NCBI GenBank assembly: GCA_001698425.1
Contig: MBRE01000085.1
Location: forward strand, 37,457 to 101,456
Direction: 5' to 3'
DNA: 64,000 nt
Source: Oscillatoriales cyanobacterium USR001
Lineage (GTDB): Bacteria; Cyanobacteriota; Cyanobacteriia; Cyanobacteriales; Microcoleaceae
Shown: positions 25,595-40,607 of the stretch, piece by piece
How positions within the stretch are numbered: position 1 is the first letter of the stretch
Layout: each line of letters opens with the position of its first letter
Notes under the pieces: model-generated
What the model saw: only the letters and a program-made list of their open reading frames with translations
What the model was told of the DNA's origin: nothing
The model's database searches: none
Program-made: the position numbers and the translations under genes

Positions 25595-27778
25595 TTAGCT
25601 TTTTTTTTCCGCAAGCTCCAAAGCACTAAGAGCGGATTTTATTAAATTATAGAAAAAAGGTTGAGAAACGTCAACAACTTTAGCATCTTCTCGCCTTTTT
25701 CCTAAAAGTCCATTTCTTTCTCCTTGCTTAATTGCTAATACTTCTCCTTGGGTATTTCTGATTCTTAATTCTTTGGTATCATCTATTTGGGATAAAGTAC
25801 AAGTATATTGGCGATCGCTATAGTAAAACTCCGCTTTCTCCTGGGGTGACAAAGCTACATTTGTCGCACCTATCGGTAGTCGCACACCTACTAACTCTAA
25901 TTCTACAGATGTTTTACCATTAAACGTATTCGATCGCAAATGATAAGCAATATCTACCCGCGATGGTAAAGGGAAATAATCGCTCCACCGCCACGCGATC
26001 GCCTTCAGAATCGGACTTGACTTAATATTTTCACTTAATGTTAACTTCAAATGTGCCTTCTCTTTACCCACAATTGTTTGCTCAACTACTCGCACATTGG
26101 GAGTCCAAAAAACCGGAGCCTTATTTTCAATACCGCAGGGTTGAAGTGCATCAATTTGGTGGTAAAGATCCAGACTAATTTCTGTAAAATGAGCTTGAGC
26201 ATCAATAGAAATCAAAGGTTTAAGATGTTCTATTTCTAACAATTGGCGAGCGAAAATTCCCAATTGTTTCCTAAATTCTTCTAAATTTTCCGCCGGCATA
26301 GAAAAACCTCCGGCGGCCTTATGTCCCCCATATTTTCCTAGCAAGCGATCGCAAAATTGTAAAGCTTCAAACACATGAAACTCAGGAATACCCCGCGCCG
26401 AGCCTCTAATTTTTCTCCTAGATTTAGCCGCTAAATCCTCCATTTCCTTACTTAAATCTGACTCAATTAATAACTCCTCTGACGCTAATTCCTCCTCCAC
26501 TTCATCCTCATACGTGCCAATAAATACGGGTACACCATAACGCTCCACCAACCGCGAAGCCACAATCCCAATCACACCATGATGCCATCCTGAGCGCACA
26601 ACAACTAACACTCTTTCCCGCTGCAAATCTACTTGATTTTCTTCACAATAAGCAATGGCTTCAGCTTCAATTTCTTGACATAATTGTTGTCGTTGGTGAT
26701 TAATCTCTTCACACTGTTTTGCCCTTTCTAAAGCTATATCTTCATCATCAGTAGTTAATAATTCAATCACAATTTGCGGATCGGCAATACGCCCGATCGC
26801 ATTAATTCTAGGGCCAAGACGAAAACCAATATCTTCCGGCTTAAGAGTGCTTGGATTTTGCGGCCTTAATTTTTGAGTTAATAGATTTTGCCCATCTCCC
26901 ACATTTTGGGAATCTACACCAGACACTTGAATTAAAGCCTGGATTCCCACCAATTGCGACTTAGGTAATAACCGCAAACCGCGTTTTACCCAACGCCGAT
27001 TCACACCAATTAAAGGAGCCAAATCAGCAATTGTTCCTAATGTAAAAAGTTCTAACAGCGGATTAACTAAACCATTAACTTTATTCATGCGTTGTGCTAG
27101 AGAAATCGCCAAAATATAGGCAACTCCCACCCCAGCCACACCCCGATAAGGCGAAGATTTAGCAATTAATTTAGGATTAAGAATCGCATTAGCCGGCGGC
27201 AATTGTAGGGGAATATCGTGATGATCGGTGATAATTACTTTTAATCCCAATTCTCGCGCCCTAGCAATTGGTTGATAAGCAGCAATACCATTATCTACCG
27301 TTAGAATTAAAGCGATCCCTTCGCGGTGAAATTCCTCAACAATCCGTTCGTTTATCCCATAACCTTCACGCATTCGGCTAGGAATAGCATAATCAACATC
27401 AGCACCCAGAGTTTTAAGACTTCGCAATAAAAGCGCTGTACTCGTCATTCCATCAGCATCATAATCACCACAAATAGCGATTTTTTCCCCTTGAGAAATA
27501 GCCTCATAAAGCAATTGTACGCTCACCGCCAAGTCAGGAAAATCCTCCATCGGCTGCGGTAAAACCTCAGTTTCTGGATCTAAAAATGCTTGGGATTCTT
27601 GTACAGATTCAATACCGCGATTGATAAGTACCTGTGCCAGCAAAGGCGACAAGCCGATTTCCTTAGCCAAAGCTTCAGCTTGCTGCGGCTGAGATGGATA
27701 GATTTGCCAACGCTGGTTAGGCAAACTGCGATCGCTTGGGATTTGAGGAGTTGAGTGCTGTTGCACGGAAGCTTTCAT
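25595..27778 (-). CDS. recJ: Single-stranded-DNA-specific exonuclease RecJ
   Basis: 727 aa. DHH phosphoesterase motifs: DYDADGMTSTA (about 103-113), VDNGI, TDHHDIPLQ and, before the DHHA1 domain, GPRINAIGRI. The DHHA1 part has GWHHGVIGIVASRLVE and KYGGHKAAGGFSM. RecJ degrades 5'-ended ssDNA in RecF-pathway recombination, base-excision and mismatch repair using Mn2+/Mg2+. The reading frame ends GAA AAA AAA AGC TAA; the A run plus the open downstream frame is discussed as a finding. Cytoplasmic. Confidence 0.95.
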   Translation of the reverse strand: MKASVQQHSTPQIPSDRSLPNQRWQIYPSQPQQAEALAKEIGLSPLLAQVLINRGIESVQESQAFLDPETEVLPQPMEDFPDLAVSVQLLYEAISQGEKIAICGDYDADGMTSTALLLRSLKTLGADVDYAIPSRMREGYGINERIVEEFHREGIALILTVDNGIAAYQPIARARELGLKVIITDHHDIPLQLPPANAILNPKLIAKSSPYRGVAGVGVAYILAISLAQRMNKVNGLVNPLLELFTLGTIADLAPLIGVNRRWVKRGLRLLPKSQLVGIQALIQVSGVDSQNVGDGQNLLTQKLRPQNPSTLKPEDIGFRLGPRINAIGRIADPQIVIELLTTDDEDIALERAKQCEEINHQRQQLCQEIEAEAIAYCEENQVDLQRERVLVVVRSGWHHGVIGIVASRLVERYGVPVFIGTYEDEVEEELASEELLIESDLSKEMEDLAAKSRRKIRGSARGIPEFHVFEALQFCDRLLGKYGGHKAAGGFSMPAENLEEFRKQLGIFARQLLEIEHLKPLISIDAQAHFTEISLDLYHQIDALQPCGIENKAPVFWTPNVRVVEQTIVGKEKAHLKLTLSENIKSSPILKAIAWRWSDYFPLPSRVDIAYHLRSNTFNGKTSVELELVGVRLPIGATNVALSPQEKAEFYYSDRQYTCTLSQIDDTKELRIRNTQGEVLAIKQGERNGLLGKRREDAKVVDVSQPFFYNLIKSALSALELAEKKS

Positions 27779-27973
27779 TTAAAGATATCCAGACCATCTT
27801 AGCAAATTAAGTACATTATTTAAAATAGATCATAAATTTTGTGTATAATCAAAAAATTGTTTCCATAACTGCCTGCAACTCACCCCCTTAATAAAAATTA
27901 AAATATAGAGTGTAGTATGTTTGTGTAGTAGGGATACTAACCAATCCGAATTCTTGTTATAAACAATAGCTGT

Positions 27974-28882
27974 ATGAATACTCAAGCATTTTCCTGGTTA
28001 AAAACTGCATTCAGGTTGCAGGGATCTGTAGTTCCTTCGATTTTGCCCCTAGTCATTCTATCTGGTGGATTTGGAGTTTTTATTTCGCTGCTGTACTCTA
28101 TGGGTGTTCCAGTAGCCTTCCCATTTTTGTCAGCAATTGTCCCCAGTATTGTCCTGGGTTTATTATTAGTTTTTCGGACAAATACAGCTTATGAAAGATA
28201 CTGGGAAGGTCGTAAATGTTGGGGAACTTTAGTAATTTCTACCCGTAATTTATCCAGGCAAATGTGGATATCAATCCAAGCACCAGAAATGCAAAATGTC
28301 ATTGAAAAGAAATCGGCAATACGTTTATTAATTGCTTTTGCAGTGGCGATGAAATTGCATTTACGGGAGGAAGAGATGACTTCTGAACTAGAGGTTTTAA
28401 TATCACCTTCACAGTATGAAACTCTCAAGTCAATGAACAATCTACCGCTACAAATTGCTTTCTGGATTGGAGATTATTTGAATCAGCAATACGATCGAAA
28501 TTGTCTTGATGTTTATCAATTAACTGCGATGCACCAATTAATTAATAATATCGTTGAAGGATTAGCCGGCTGCGAACGGATTTTAAAAACGCCTATGCCT
28601 TTGGCGTATGCAATTCATTTGAAGCAGTTATTATTGCTTTATTGTTTGGCATTACCATTTCAAATGGTTAAGGATTTGGGTTGGGTAACAGGCTTAATTG
28701 TAGCTTTAATTAGTTTCGCTTTATTTGGTATTGAACAAATTGGACTAGAAATTGAAAATCCCTTTGGTCGAGATGCGAATGATTTGCCTTTAGATACTAT
28801 TTGCAATGCAATACAGCGGAATATTGAGGATTTAATTTCTTTGTCTCCTAGCGTTCATGTCAAGGTGGTAGAGGAGTCATAA
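27974..28882 (+). CDS. Bestrophin-like chloride channel family (UPF0187)
   Basis: 302 aa with four main membrane helices. The FRTNTAYERYWEGRKCWGTLV segment (about 74-94) and ENPFGRDANDLPLD near the C-terminus are diagnostic of bacterial bestrophins/RFP-TM. These form pentameric anion channels; related plant and algal proteins sit in thylakoid membranes. Monocistronic, with a 195-bp AT-rich upstream region. Confidence 0.9.
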   Translation: MNTQAFSWLKTAFRLQGSVVPSILPLVILSGGFGVFISLLYSMGVPVAFPFLSAIVPSIVLGLLLVFRTNTAYERYWEGRKCWGTLVISTRNLSRQMWISIQAPEMQNVIEKKSAIRLLIAFAVAMKLHLREEEMTSELEVLISPSQYETLKSMNNLPLQIAFWIGDYLNQQYDRNCLDVYQLTAMHQLINNIVEGLAGCERILKTPMPLAYAIHLKQLLLLYCLALPFQMVKDLGWVTGLIVALISFALFGIEQIGLEIENPFGRDANDLPLDTICNAIQRNIEDLISLSPSVHVKVVEES

Positions 28883-28950
28883 AAAAGCTAAATCCAGGTG
28901 GGCGAATGCCATTCGCCCCTACTGTCCTAATCGCCTTGGCGGTTGCTATA

Positions 28951-29014
28951 GTAGGGTGCGTCAGTACCGCAGCTTTTCCCATTAAGCATAAGTGTTCTAG
29001 CTGACGCACCCTAC
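28951..29014. repeat. Inverted repeat after the bestrophin gene
   Basis: GTAGGGTGCGTCAG (28,951-28,964) is an exact complement of CTGACGCACCCTAC (29,001-29,014) around a 36-bp centre. It is followed by AT-rich TTTTTAATTTTTAAT runs. The form is that of a small non-autonomous palindromic element, or a terminator. Confidence 0.75.
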
Positions 29015-29141
29015 AAGCTGAACATTTTTAATTTTTAATTTTTAATTTTTGATTTTATTTGTTGCCGTTATTGCTAGGAACTATTAAGATATGTTAGATG
29101 AATTAAAGTTTAATGTAGATTCTTAAATTTAAGAGAAACCT

Positions 29142-29534
29142 TTGGATAACCAGCTTACTAGCAATGAAGTTCAACACCTGATCAAGCAAATCGCTTTAGT
29201 TTCTGTAGCGTTTTTGCTGGTAAGCCTTTTAGCAATTACCGGTTTAAGGCAACTTCAGGTGACAGATCCTTACATCAAAACTGTTTTGTCTCTCAATGGC
29301 GATCGCATTCAGGGAAAAGCCATCTTTCTCATCAACTGTGCTGGGTGTCACGCAACGCCCAAAAATGACTTGATGAGAAGTCAGATCGGTCCAAATTTGC
29401 ATCGCGTCTCCCAGCGCAAGTCTAAAATTGGTTTGATCGAGCAAGTAACTAGCGGGAAAACTCCTCCAATGCCTCAGTTTCAGCCTAATCCTCAAGAAAT
29501 GGCAGATTTGTTGAGCTATTTAAAGGAACTTTAA
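29142..29534 (+). CDS. cytM: Cytochrome cM-like membrane-anchored c-type cytochrome
   Basis: 130 aa. One N-terminal membrane anchor (about 17-38) is followed by a short class I cytochrome c domain with heme site CAGCH (about 65-69) and an axial Met in KTPPMPQFQP (about 109-118), ending MADLLSYLKEL. Size, anchor and the SGKTPPMP ending fit cyanobacterial CytM, an electron carrier linked to respiration or regulation of photosynthesis. The start is read as TTG at 29142 with only a weak ribosome-binding site, so it is uncertain. Confidence 0.78.
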   Translation: MDNQLTSNEVQHLIKQIALVSVAFLLVSLLAITGLRQLQVTDPYIKTVLSLNGDRIQGKAIFLINCAGCHATPKNDLMRSQIGPNLHRVSQRKSKIGLIEQVTSGKTPPMPQFQPNPQEMADLLSYLKEL

Positions 29535-29539
29535 AATAG

Positions 29540-29594
29540 TTAACAGTTAACGGTTAACGGTTAACTGTTAACCGTTAACTGTTAACCATTAACT

Positions 29595-29595
<1 letters not shown>
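29540..29595. repeat. Inverted heptamer array (GTTAACG/GTTAACT)
   Basis: GTTAACT/GTTAACG units run in both orientations and can fold into a long AT-rich hairpin. The array occupies the gap between two convergent genes and may terminate both. Confidence 0.75.
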
Positions 29596-35132
<5,537 letters not shown>

Positions 35133-35671
35133 AATTAATCTCCTTGGTAAATTTTAAGATTTTTGAATTTTACCCATTTTTAATGATGGGATTCTAACAC
35201 GAATCAAGATGATTGTAGGATCTCTGCTACTACTGATTTTGTCAATACCAATACTGACTTTTCACAATTCACTGGGTATCGCGATCGCAAGTATGGCAAT
35301 AAAAATTATAAACGCGGTTTTGGCAAAAGTTAATATTTTTGTGGATACCGCTCCGGTTTTTGATTGGAATCTGTAGAAGGATCGAAGGATAAGATAGTTC
35401 CTGATTTTCCGAAATTTTTGAACCTACTGCTGGGTATTACTGGGAAAAATCTGCACGTTTCCCAACTGTTTGAGTTTTGATAGCTCCCTGTCTCCACAGT
35501 TATGATACCCAAAAAGGATATTTTTAATAGCATGGTTGGCAATATTTTTTGAGGAATTATCTTATAGATGAGTATTTGCATGAAAATGGTATTTTGTCAA
35601 GTGTCTTATGGAGTAAGAGGGAAAAACACGAAGGCACTAAGACACTAAGGAAGAAAATAGGTGAATTTTGA
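35133..35671. other. Intergenic region upstream of the giant surface-protein gene
   Basis: About 540 bp. It must carry the promoter of the giant gene (start 35132). It contains the common cyanobacterial phrase CACGAAGGCACTAAGACACTAAGG at about 35,618-35,641 in part. No gene is convincing here. Confidence 0.5.
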
Positions 35672-36004
35672 TTAAGAGCCGAGTTTGAAGGCTTCTAAAA
35701 ATAAGCCGTAAATTAAGCCAAGTTTTAGACAATTTAATATATCTATCAATATGGAACGATTAATTTGCGATCGCTGTCGGTAAACTATCCAGTTAACTAA
35801 TTCTATTAAGACTGTTAATAAAGCAGCACCAACAATATCTAGCTCGGCGGTTTGTCCGGCGATTGTGGAAATAGCTCCTCCTAAGAATACACCAAAAAGT
35901 AAGCTGACGATCGATAGTGATGTCCGTCGCCAAGGATTTTGTAACCAGATTTTTAGGCGTAAAATGAGGGTGTCAAGAAGTATATTAATTCTGGTGTTCT
36001 GCAT
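35672..36004 (-). CDS. ycf20: Ycf20-family (DUF565) membrane protein
   Basis: 110 aa. The core WLQNPWRRTSLSIVSLLFG followed by GGAISTIAGQTAELDIVGAA is diagnostic of Ycf20/DUF565, conserved in cyanobacteria and plastids. Three hydrophobic helices. In plants and algae relatives affect non-photochemical quenching; the bacterial role is not settled. Single gene. Confidence 0.9.
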   Translation of the reverse strand: MQNTRINILLDTLILRLKIWLQNPWRRTSLSIVSLLFGVFLGGAISTIAGQTAELDIVGAALLTVLIELVNWIVYRQRSQINRSILIDILNCLKLGLIYGLFLEAFKLGS

Positions 36005-36020
36005 AAATTGGTTATTGGTT

Positions 36021-36055
36021 TGTAGTAAGCGCTTTAGCGCTCTTTGCGCTTAATA
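36021..36055. repeat. Palindromic repeat copy, GCGCTTTAGCGC family
   Basis: The left arm TGTAGTAAGCGCTTTAGCGC is identical to the 5' half of the element at 139-172; the right arm is shorter and diverged. It lies just upstream of the ycf20 start. Confidence 0.7.
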
Positions 36056-36104
36056 TAAACAAGCTAATTATTTAATTTCTATTCCTAACTTGAAAACCGC
36101 TATA

Positions 36105-38366
36105 TTAGAGAAGTATTTTTGGTTGAAAGTTTCGCAGACGTAAGGCGTTACTTACTACAGAGACAGAACTAAATGCCATTGCCGATCCCGCAATAATTGG
36201 ATTTAGTAACCAACCAAAAAATGGAAAAAGAATACCGGCGGCGATGGGAATACCTGCGATGTTATAAATGAAGGCAAAAAATAGATTTTGTTTGATGTTT
36301 TGCATGGTGGCTCGTGAAAGTTGAATTGCTGTAACAACACCTTGTAAATCGCCGGAAATTAAAGTAATATCACTGGCTGCGATCGCGACATCTGTTCCGG
36401 TTCCAATTGCTATTCCTACATCAGCTTGAGCTAAAGCTGGAGCATCGTTAATCCCATCTCCTACCATTGCAACTATTTTACCTTCGGTTTGCAAACTTTT
36501 AATTTGCTCTGTTTTTTGAAATGGTTGGACTTCTGCAAAAATGCGTTTAATGCCAACTTCCCGTGCAATTACTTCTGCTGTGCGATAGTTATCTCCAGTT
36601 AATACGATCGTTTCTAAACCCATTTTTTGCAAAGTCCGAATTGCTTTGACTGAAGACGGTTTAACTGCGTCGGCAATTCCCATCATTGCTTCAAGTTTAC
36701 CATTGACTGCTAACCAAATTACGGTTTTGCCATCAGATTCTAATCGCTCTGAATGTTGCTGCAATTCTTGGGTATCAATTTCTAATTCTTGGAACCACCG
36801 CTGATTGCCAATTTGGACAAATTGATTTGATACATAGCCTTTGATTCCTTTACCTGGAAGCGCTTCAAATTTCTGAGATTCTATTAAATCTACGCCTTGA
36901 GATTGTGTATATTGGACAACAGCTTCGGCGATTGAATGTTCGGATTTTCTTTCAATTGCGGCGGCCAAGGAAAGGAGTTTTAGTTCATTACTATTCGCCG
37001 TGCCTTTGATGGTTAATAAATCGGTGACTATGGGTTTTCCTTGGGTAATGGTTCCAGTTTTATCGAGGACTATTACTTGCAATTTATGGGCTAATTCTAG
37101 GCTTTCTGCTCCTTTAATTAAAATCCCATATTCTGCACCTTTTCCTGTTCCTACCATGATTGAGGTGGGTGTAGCTAAACCGAGAGCGCAGGGACAAGCA
37201 ATAATTAGAACGTTTACCATTGTTACTAGGGCGATTGTGATGTTTCCCGTCGCATTGTACCAAATGATGAAAGTGGCGATCGCGATCGCTATAACTACGG
37301 GTACAAACCATCCTGTAACTCGATCGGCTAATTTTTGAATCGGGGCTTTCGAGCCTTGTGCTTGCTGTACTAATTGCACAATTTGTGCTAAAAATGTGTC
37401 TTTTCCGACTCTGGTAGCGCGGAATTTGAAGCTACCAGTTTTATTAATTGTAGCTCCAATTACGCGATCGCCTGGTTGCTTTTTTACTGGTAAACTTTCT
37501 CCTGTCACCATTGCTTCATCAATGCTAGATGCACCATCAATAATCTCACCATCAACCGGAATTTTTTCTCCTGGTCGCACAAAGATTATATCACCTAAAA
37601 TAACTTGATTTGTGGGGATGTCTATCTCTTTACCATCGCGAATTACGCAAGCGGTTTTTGGTTGTAATCCCATCAATTTATGTATTGCGTCTGAAGTTTT
37701 TGATTTAGCCCGATGCTCTAAAATTTTACCCAATAAAATCAGGGTAATAATTATAGATGATGCCTCATAATAAACATTAACAGTTAAGCCTTGCGCGGTT
37801 AAAAATTTAGGATAAATAGTTACAAATATTGAGTAGAAATAGGCAGAGCCAGTCCCAACCGTTACCAAGGTATCCATTGTCGCAGTATGGCGTTTGACGG
37901 CTTTCCAAGCATTAATATAAAAGCTCTGACCGCACCAAAGTTGTACGGGGGTAGTTAATATTAATTGTAGCCAGGGATTGTGCAACCATTCTGGGATAAA
38001 ATGAATTGGTAATCCTGTCATCATGGGTAGCGATCCAATTAACAGAATGGTGCTGGCAATTCCACCTACCCAAACTTTATAAAATAAGAGTTGAGTTTCT
38101 GCCTGTTGTTCTCGTTTTTCATCATCGTTGCTCACCCTAAATATATCGTCTGCTTCTATCGGTTGAGCGCTATATCCAGCATCAGTAACTACATTTTGAA
38201 TTGCCTGAAGATTGGTTTTTTCTATATCGTAGATGACAGTGGCAATTTCAGCGGCAAAGTTGACGTTACATTCGCTTACGCCTGCAACTGAGTGAATAGC
38301 TTCTTGAATGCTATTCGCACAACTGGCGCAACTCATTCCTCGTAATTTTAATGTGGCATTATTCAT
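36105..38366 (-). CDS. Copper-transporting P1B-type ATPase
   Basis: 753 aa. An N-terminal HMA domain (GMSCASCANSIQ, CxxC at 14-17) precedes eight helices. P-type motifs: TGES actuator (TGESLPVKK), CPC in helix 6 (IIACPCALGLATP), DKTGTIT phosphorylation site, HP-type SEHSIAEA, and GDGINDAPALAQAD. Tyr-Asn in helix 7 (FAFIYNIAG) and MAFSSVSVV in helix 8 mark Cu(I) specificity. In cyanobacteria such pumps (CtaA/PacS/CopA) supply or remove copper; which one this is cannot be decided. It is downstream of the HMA chaperone gene on the same strand. Confidence 0.93.
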   Translation of the reverse strand: MNNATLKLRGMSCASCANSIQEAIHSVAGVSECNVNFAAEIATVIYDIEKTNLQAIQNVVTDAGYSAQPIEADDIFRVSNDDEKREQQAETQLLFYKVWVGGIASTILLIGSLPMMTGLPIHFIPEWLHNPWLQLILTTPVQLWCGQSFYINAWKAVKRHTATMDTLVTVGTGSAYFYSIFVTIYPKFLTAQGLTVNVYYEASSIIITLILLGKILEHRAKSKTSDAIHKLMGLQPKTACVIRDGKEIDIPTNQVILGDIIFVRPGEKIPVDGEIIDGASSIDEAMVTGESLPVKKQPGDRVIGATINKTGSFKFRATRVGKDTFLAQIVQLVQQAQGSKAPIQKLADRVTGWFVPVVIAIAIATFIIWYNATGNITIALVTMVNVLIIACPCALGLATPTSIMVGTGKGAEYGILIKGAESLELAHKLQVIVLDKTGTITQGKPIVTDLLTIKGTANSNELKLLSLAAAIERKSEHSIAEAVVQYTQSQGVDLIESQKFEALPGKGIKGYVSNQFVQIGNQRWFQELEIDTQELQQHSERLESDGKTVIWLAVNGKLEAMMGIADAVKPSSVKAIRTLQKMGLETIVLTGDNYRTAEVIAREVGIKRIFAEVQPFQKTEQIKSLQTEGKIVAMVGDGINDAPALAQADVGIAIGTGTDVAIAASDITLISGDLQGVVTAIQLSRATMQNIKQNLFFAFIYNIAGIPIAAGILFPFFGWLLNPIIAGSAMAFSSVSVVSNALRLRNFQPKILL

Positions 38367-38419
38367 CTCTAACTCTGAAATTGATTGGAATGTTTTGTAA
38401 CAGTTAACTGTTAATAAAT

Positions 38420-38614
38420 TTAATCGGCAGGATAGCCGGCGCTGGCGATCGCATTCCTAATTACACTTTCCGACTTAACGGTTTCAATCTTAACTAATTT
38501 AGTCTGAGGATCGGCCTCAATATTAGCTGATGGATCGATCCGTTGAATGGCTTTCGAGATGGTATTTGCACAAGCAGAACAAGCCATATTTGGAACTTTT
38601 AGTTGCAATGTCAT
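38420..38614 (-). CDS. Atx1/CopZ-like copper chaperone (HMA domain)
   Basis: 64 aa, a single ferredoxin-like HMA domain with MACSACANTI (CxxC at 12-15). Delivers Cu(I) to partner ATPases in the cytoplasm. It lies 53 bp upstream of the copper ATPase, so co-transcription and functional pairing are likely. The gap between them contains a short AACAGTTAACTGTT palindrome. Confidence 0.88.
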   Translation of the reverse strand: MTLQLKVPNMACSACANTISKAIQRIDPSANIEADPQTKLVKIETVKSESVIRNAIASAGYPAD

Positions 38615-38939
38615 AAGTTTAATTGATTTTAAGTTTCACTTTCACTTTAAAATTAAAGCACTAATTTACACACATTATTTACTAATTTAAGATTGATTTA
38701 ATATTTGTTAGCAGGGCAGTTCTGTAAAATTATAAAAAGTGAAGTTTCAGCAATACCAAAGTCGATTAACTAATACCATTTCTAAAAAAGTTTGCAACAA
38801 TTTGGGTAGGGCGGGTTCGCCAACAATCGCTGCAATTCGCCAAAATCTTCAAAAACCCGCCCCGAAGACTGTAGTATTAATTTAGAGAATTGGGATAAAA
38901 TAATTAGGGGCGAATCCCTAACCCAAAAGAGAGGAAACT
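38615..38939. other. Intergenic region with inverted GGGCGGGTT arms
   Basis: About 325 bp between divergent genes. GGGCGGGTT (38,809-38,817) and its complement AACCCGCCC (ending 38,863) form arms of a palindromic element. The rest is AT-rich and must hold the promoters of the copper genes and the Uma2 gene. Confidence 0.55.
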
Positions 38940-39590
38940 ATGCAAGTCCAACTTAAACAAATTATCGTCCCCCCCGGCCAGCAACTTCTGATGAGTGATA
39001 TCAGTTGGCAAATGTACGAACAACTCTTAGAAGAGTATGGAAAAAAACGGGGAACGCGGATTAATTACAGTCAAGGAATCTTAGAAATTATGGTTCCATT
39101 ACCGGAACATGAGGTGAATAAAGTTATTATTGGCGATTTTGTTAAAATCTTGTTGGAAGAACAAAATCTGGAATTTTGGAGCTTAGGTTCAGCAACCTTT
39201 AAAAGTAAAACTATGAAACAAGGATTAGAAGCCGATGACTGTTTCTATATTGAAAATGAAGCAATAGTTCGAGGTAAAAAACGCATTGATTTAACTGTAG
39301 AACCGCCCCCAGATTTAGCCATTGAGATTGATATTACTTCCCGTACCCAGTTTGATAACTACCAAGTATTAGGAGTTGGAGAACTCTGGCGGTTTAACGG
39401 AACGAAATTAGAAATAAACGTACTGCAAGCAGGGCAATATGTGCAGGTTAGTGAAAGTCCTCATTTTCCAAGGGTGCCATTTCTTAATCAGGTGATTCCC
39501 CACTATTTAGAACAAAGTAAAATGGAGGGAAGAAATAAAACAATGAAAGCCTTTCGTGCTTGGGTGAGGACACAAATTGAAGAAAGATAG
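38940..39590 (+). CDS. Uma2-family protein (PD-(D/E)xK-like nuclease fold)
   Basis: 216 aa. Core motifs: INYSQGILEIMVPLPEHE, LEADDCFYIEN, PPPDLAIEIDITS with the D...E-x-D/K-like site. It differs from the 20378 copy and belongs to another subgroup with a longer C-terminus. The AGAGAGGAAACT stretch before the ATG is a good ribosome-binding site. Role unknown. Confidence 0.86.
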   Translation: MQVQLKQIIVPPGQQLLMSDISWQMYEQLLEEYGKKRGTRINYSQGILEIMVPLPEHEVNKVIIGDFVKILLEEQNLEFWSLGSATFKSKTMKQGLEADDCFYIENEAIVRGKKRIDLTVEPPPDLAIEIDITSRTQFDNYQVLGVGELWRFNGTKLEINVLQAGQYVQVSESPHFPRVPFLNQVIPHYLEQSKMEGRNKTMKAFRAWVRTQIEER

Positions 39591-39616
39591 GAATATCATG
39601 TGTAAGGGTGAAATAT

Positions 39617-40594
39617 TCAGATTTTAGGTGCGCTTAGTGATTTTAATAATAGCAGAAACCAAGGTATTTTAATATTAGGTATTACTCTCATGTATTTTCT
39701 CAGTGGCGGGAATGCAAAGGGAATTATAAAACGCAGAGAACGTAAAGAGGGAGGGCGATCGCCATGCTCATCTTCCAGTTTATAATGTTCGGCTAATTCC
39801 GCGACAATTTGCACCTTTCCTGTACGTTTCATTATTGTTGGATCGGCGGCTAAAGCGGCGATCGCGCGGCCTGTAAATAAGGGAGTTTCCCAATTGTAGC
39901 GATCGCGGATGGCAGAATTTTCGCGATCGATAATTTCACCAGCATTCATTTCTGTTGCTAACTGATTAAAACGTTCAGTACCGACAATTCCCGGCCAAAT
40001 AGAAAGCGAGGCTATATTATGAGTTTTAAGTTCTACCGCCATATCAGCAGCAAGGCGATCGCAAGCAGCTTTTCCCACACCATAAGGCACGCTAAAAATA
40101 TAAGATAAACCCCCCCAAGAAGAAATAGTACAAATAAGTCCTTGGCGATGTTCAATCATCATCCTCGCCGCAAAAATACTCGCTACATAATGACTGCGAA
40201 GACCGACATTATTGCAATTATCCCACAGATTAGGTTCCGCATTCCAAAAAGATTTACCATAATTATCCTTTAACGGTTGCACTCCTGAGTAAACATTATT
40301 TACCAGTATATCAAGCTTTCCCTGCTCATTTTGAATGCGCTCAAATAACCAACGAACCTGCTCATCATCGATATGATCTACCTGTACGGGAATGCAAATA
40401 CCGCCAGCTGCTTCAATGGCTAATTTTGTATCATTTAAACTCCCAGAAATCTCATTTCCTGCATTAGATCGATCGAGGCTACGACCAGTAATATAAACTG
40501 TGGCTCCAGCTTCGGCAATTCCCAGGGCAATTCCTTTACCAATTCCCCGTGTTGCACCTGTAATTAATGCGATTTTTCCCTCTAGTTTTGGCAT
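39617..40594 (-). CDS. Short-chain dehydrogenase/reductase (DHRS1-like)
   Basis: 325 aa, classical SDR. TGATRGIGKGIA (13-24) is the cofactor motif, NNVYSG the NNAG-like element, and SSWGG plus YGVGK give the Ser-Tyr-Lys catalytic set. The long C-terminus resembles DHRS1-type members. Substrate not predictable. It lies 14 bp downstream of the esterase gene on the same strand, so co-transcription is likely. Confidence 0.88.
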   Translation of the reverse strand: MPKLEGKIALITGATRGIGKGIALGIAEAGATVYITGRSLDRSNAGNEISGSLNDTKLAIEAAGGICIPVQVDHIDDEQVRWLFERIQNEQGKLDILVNNVYSGVQPLKDNYGKSFWNAEPNLWDNCNNVGLRSHYVASIFAARMMIEHRQGLICTISSWGGLSYIFSVPYGVGKAACDRLAADMAVELKTHNIASLSIWPGIVGTERFNQLATEMNAGEIIDRENSAIRDRYNWETPLFTGRAIAALAADPTIMKRTGKVQIVAELAEHYKLEDEHGDRPPSLRSLRFIIPFAFPPLRKYMRVIPNIKIPWFLLLLKSLSAPKI

Positions 40595-40607
40595 GATTTT
40601 TATTAAT

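Noticed and set aside
35330..35581. 83-aa minus-strand frame in the intergenic region
   Set aside because: No ribosome-binding site, AT-rich non-coding composition.
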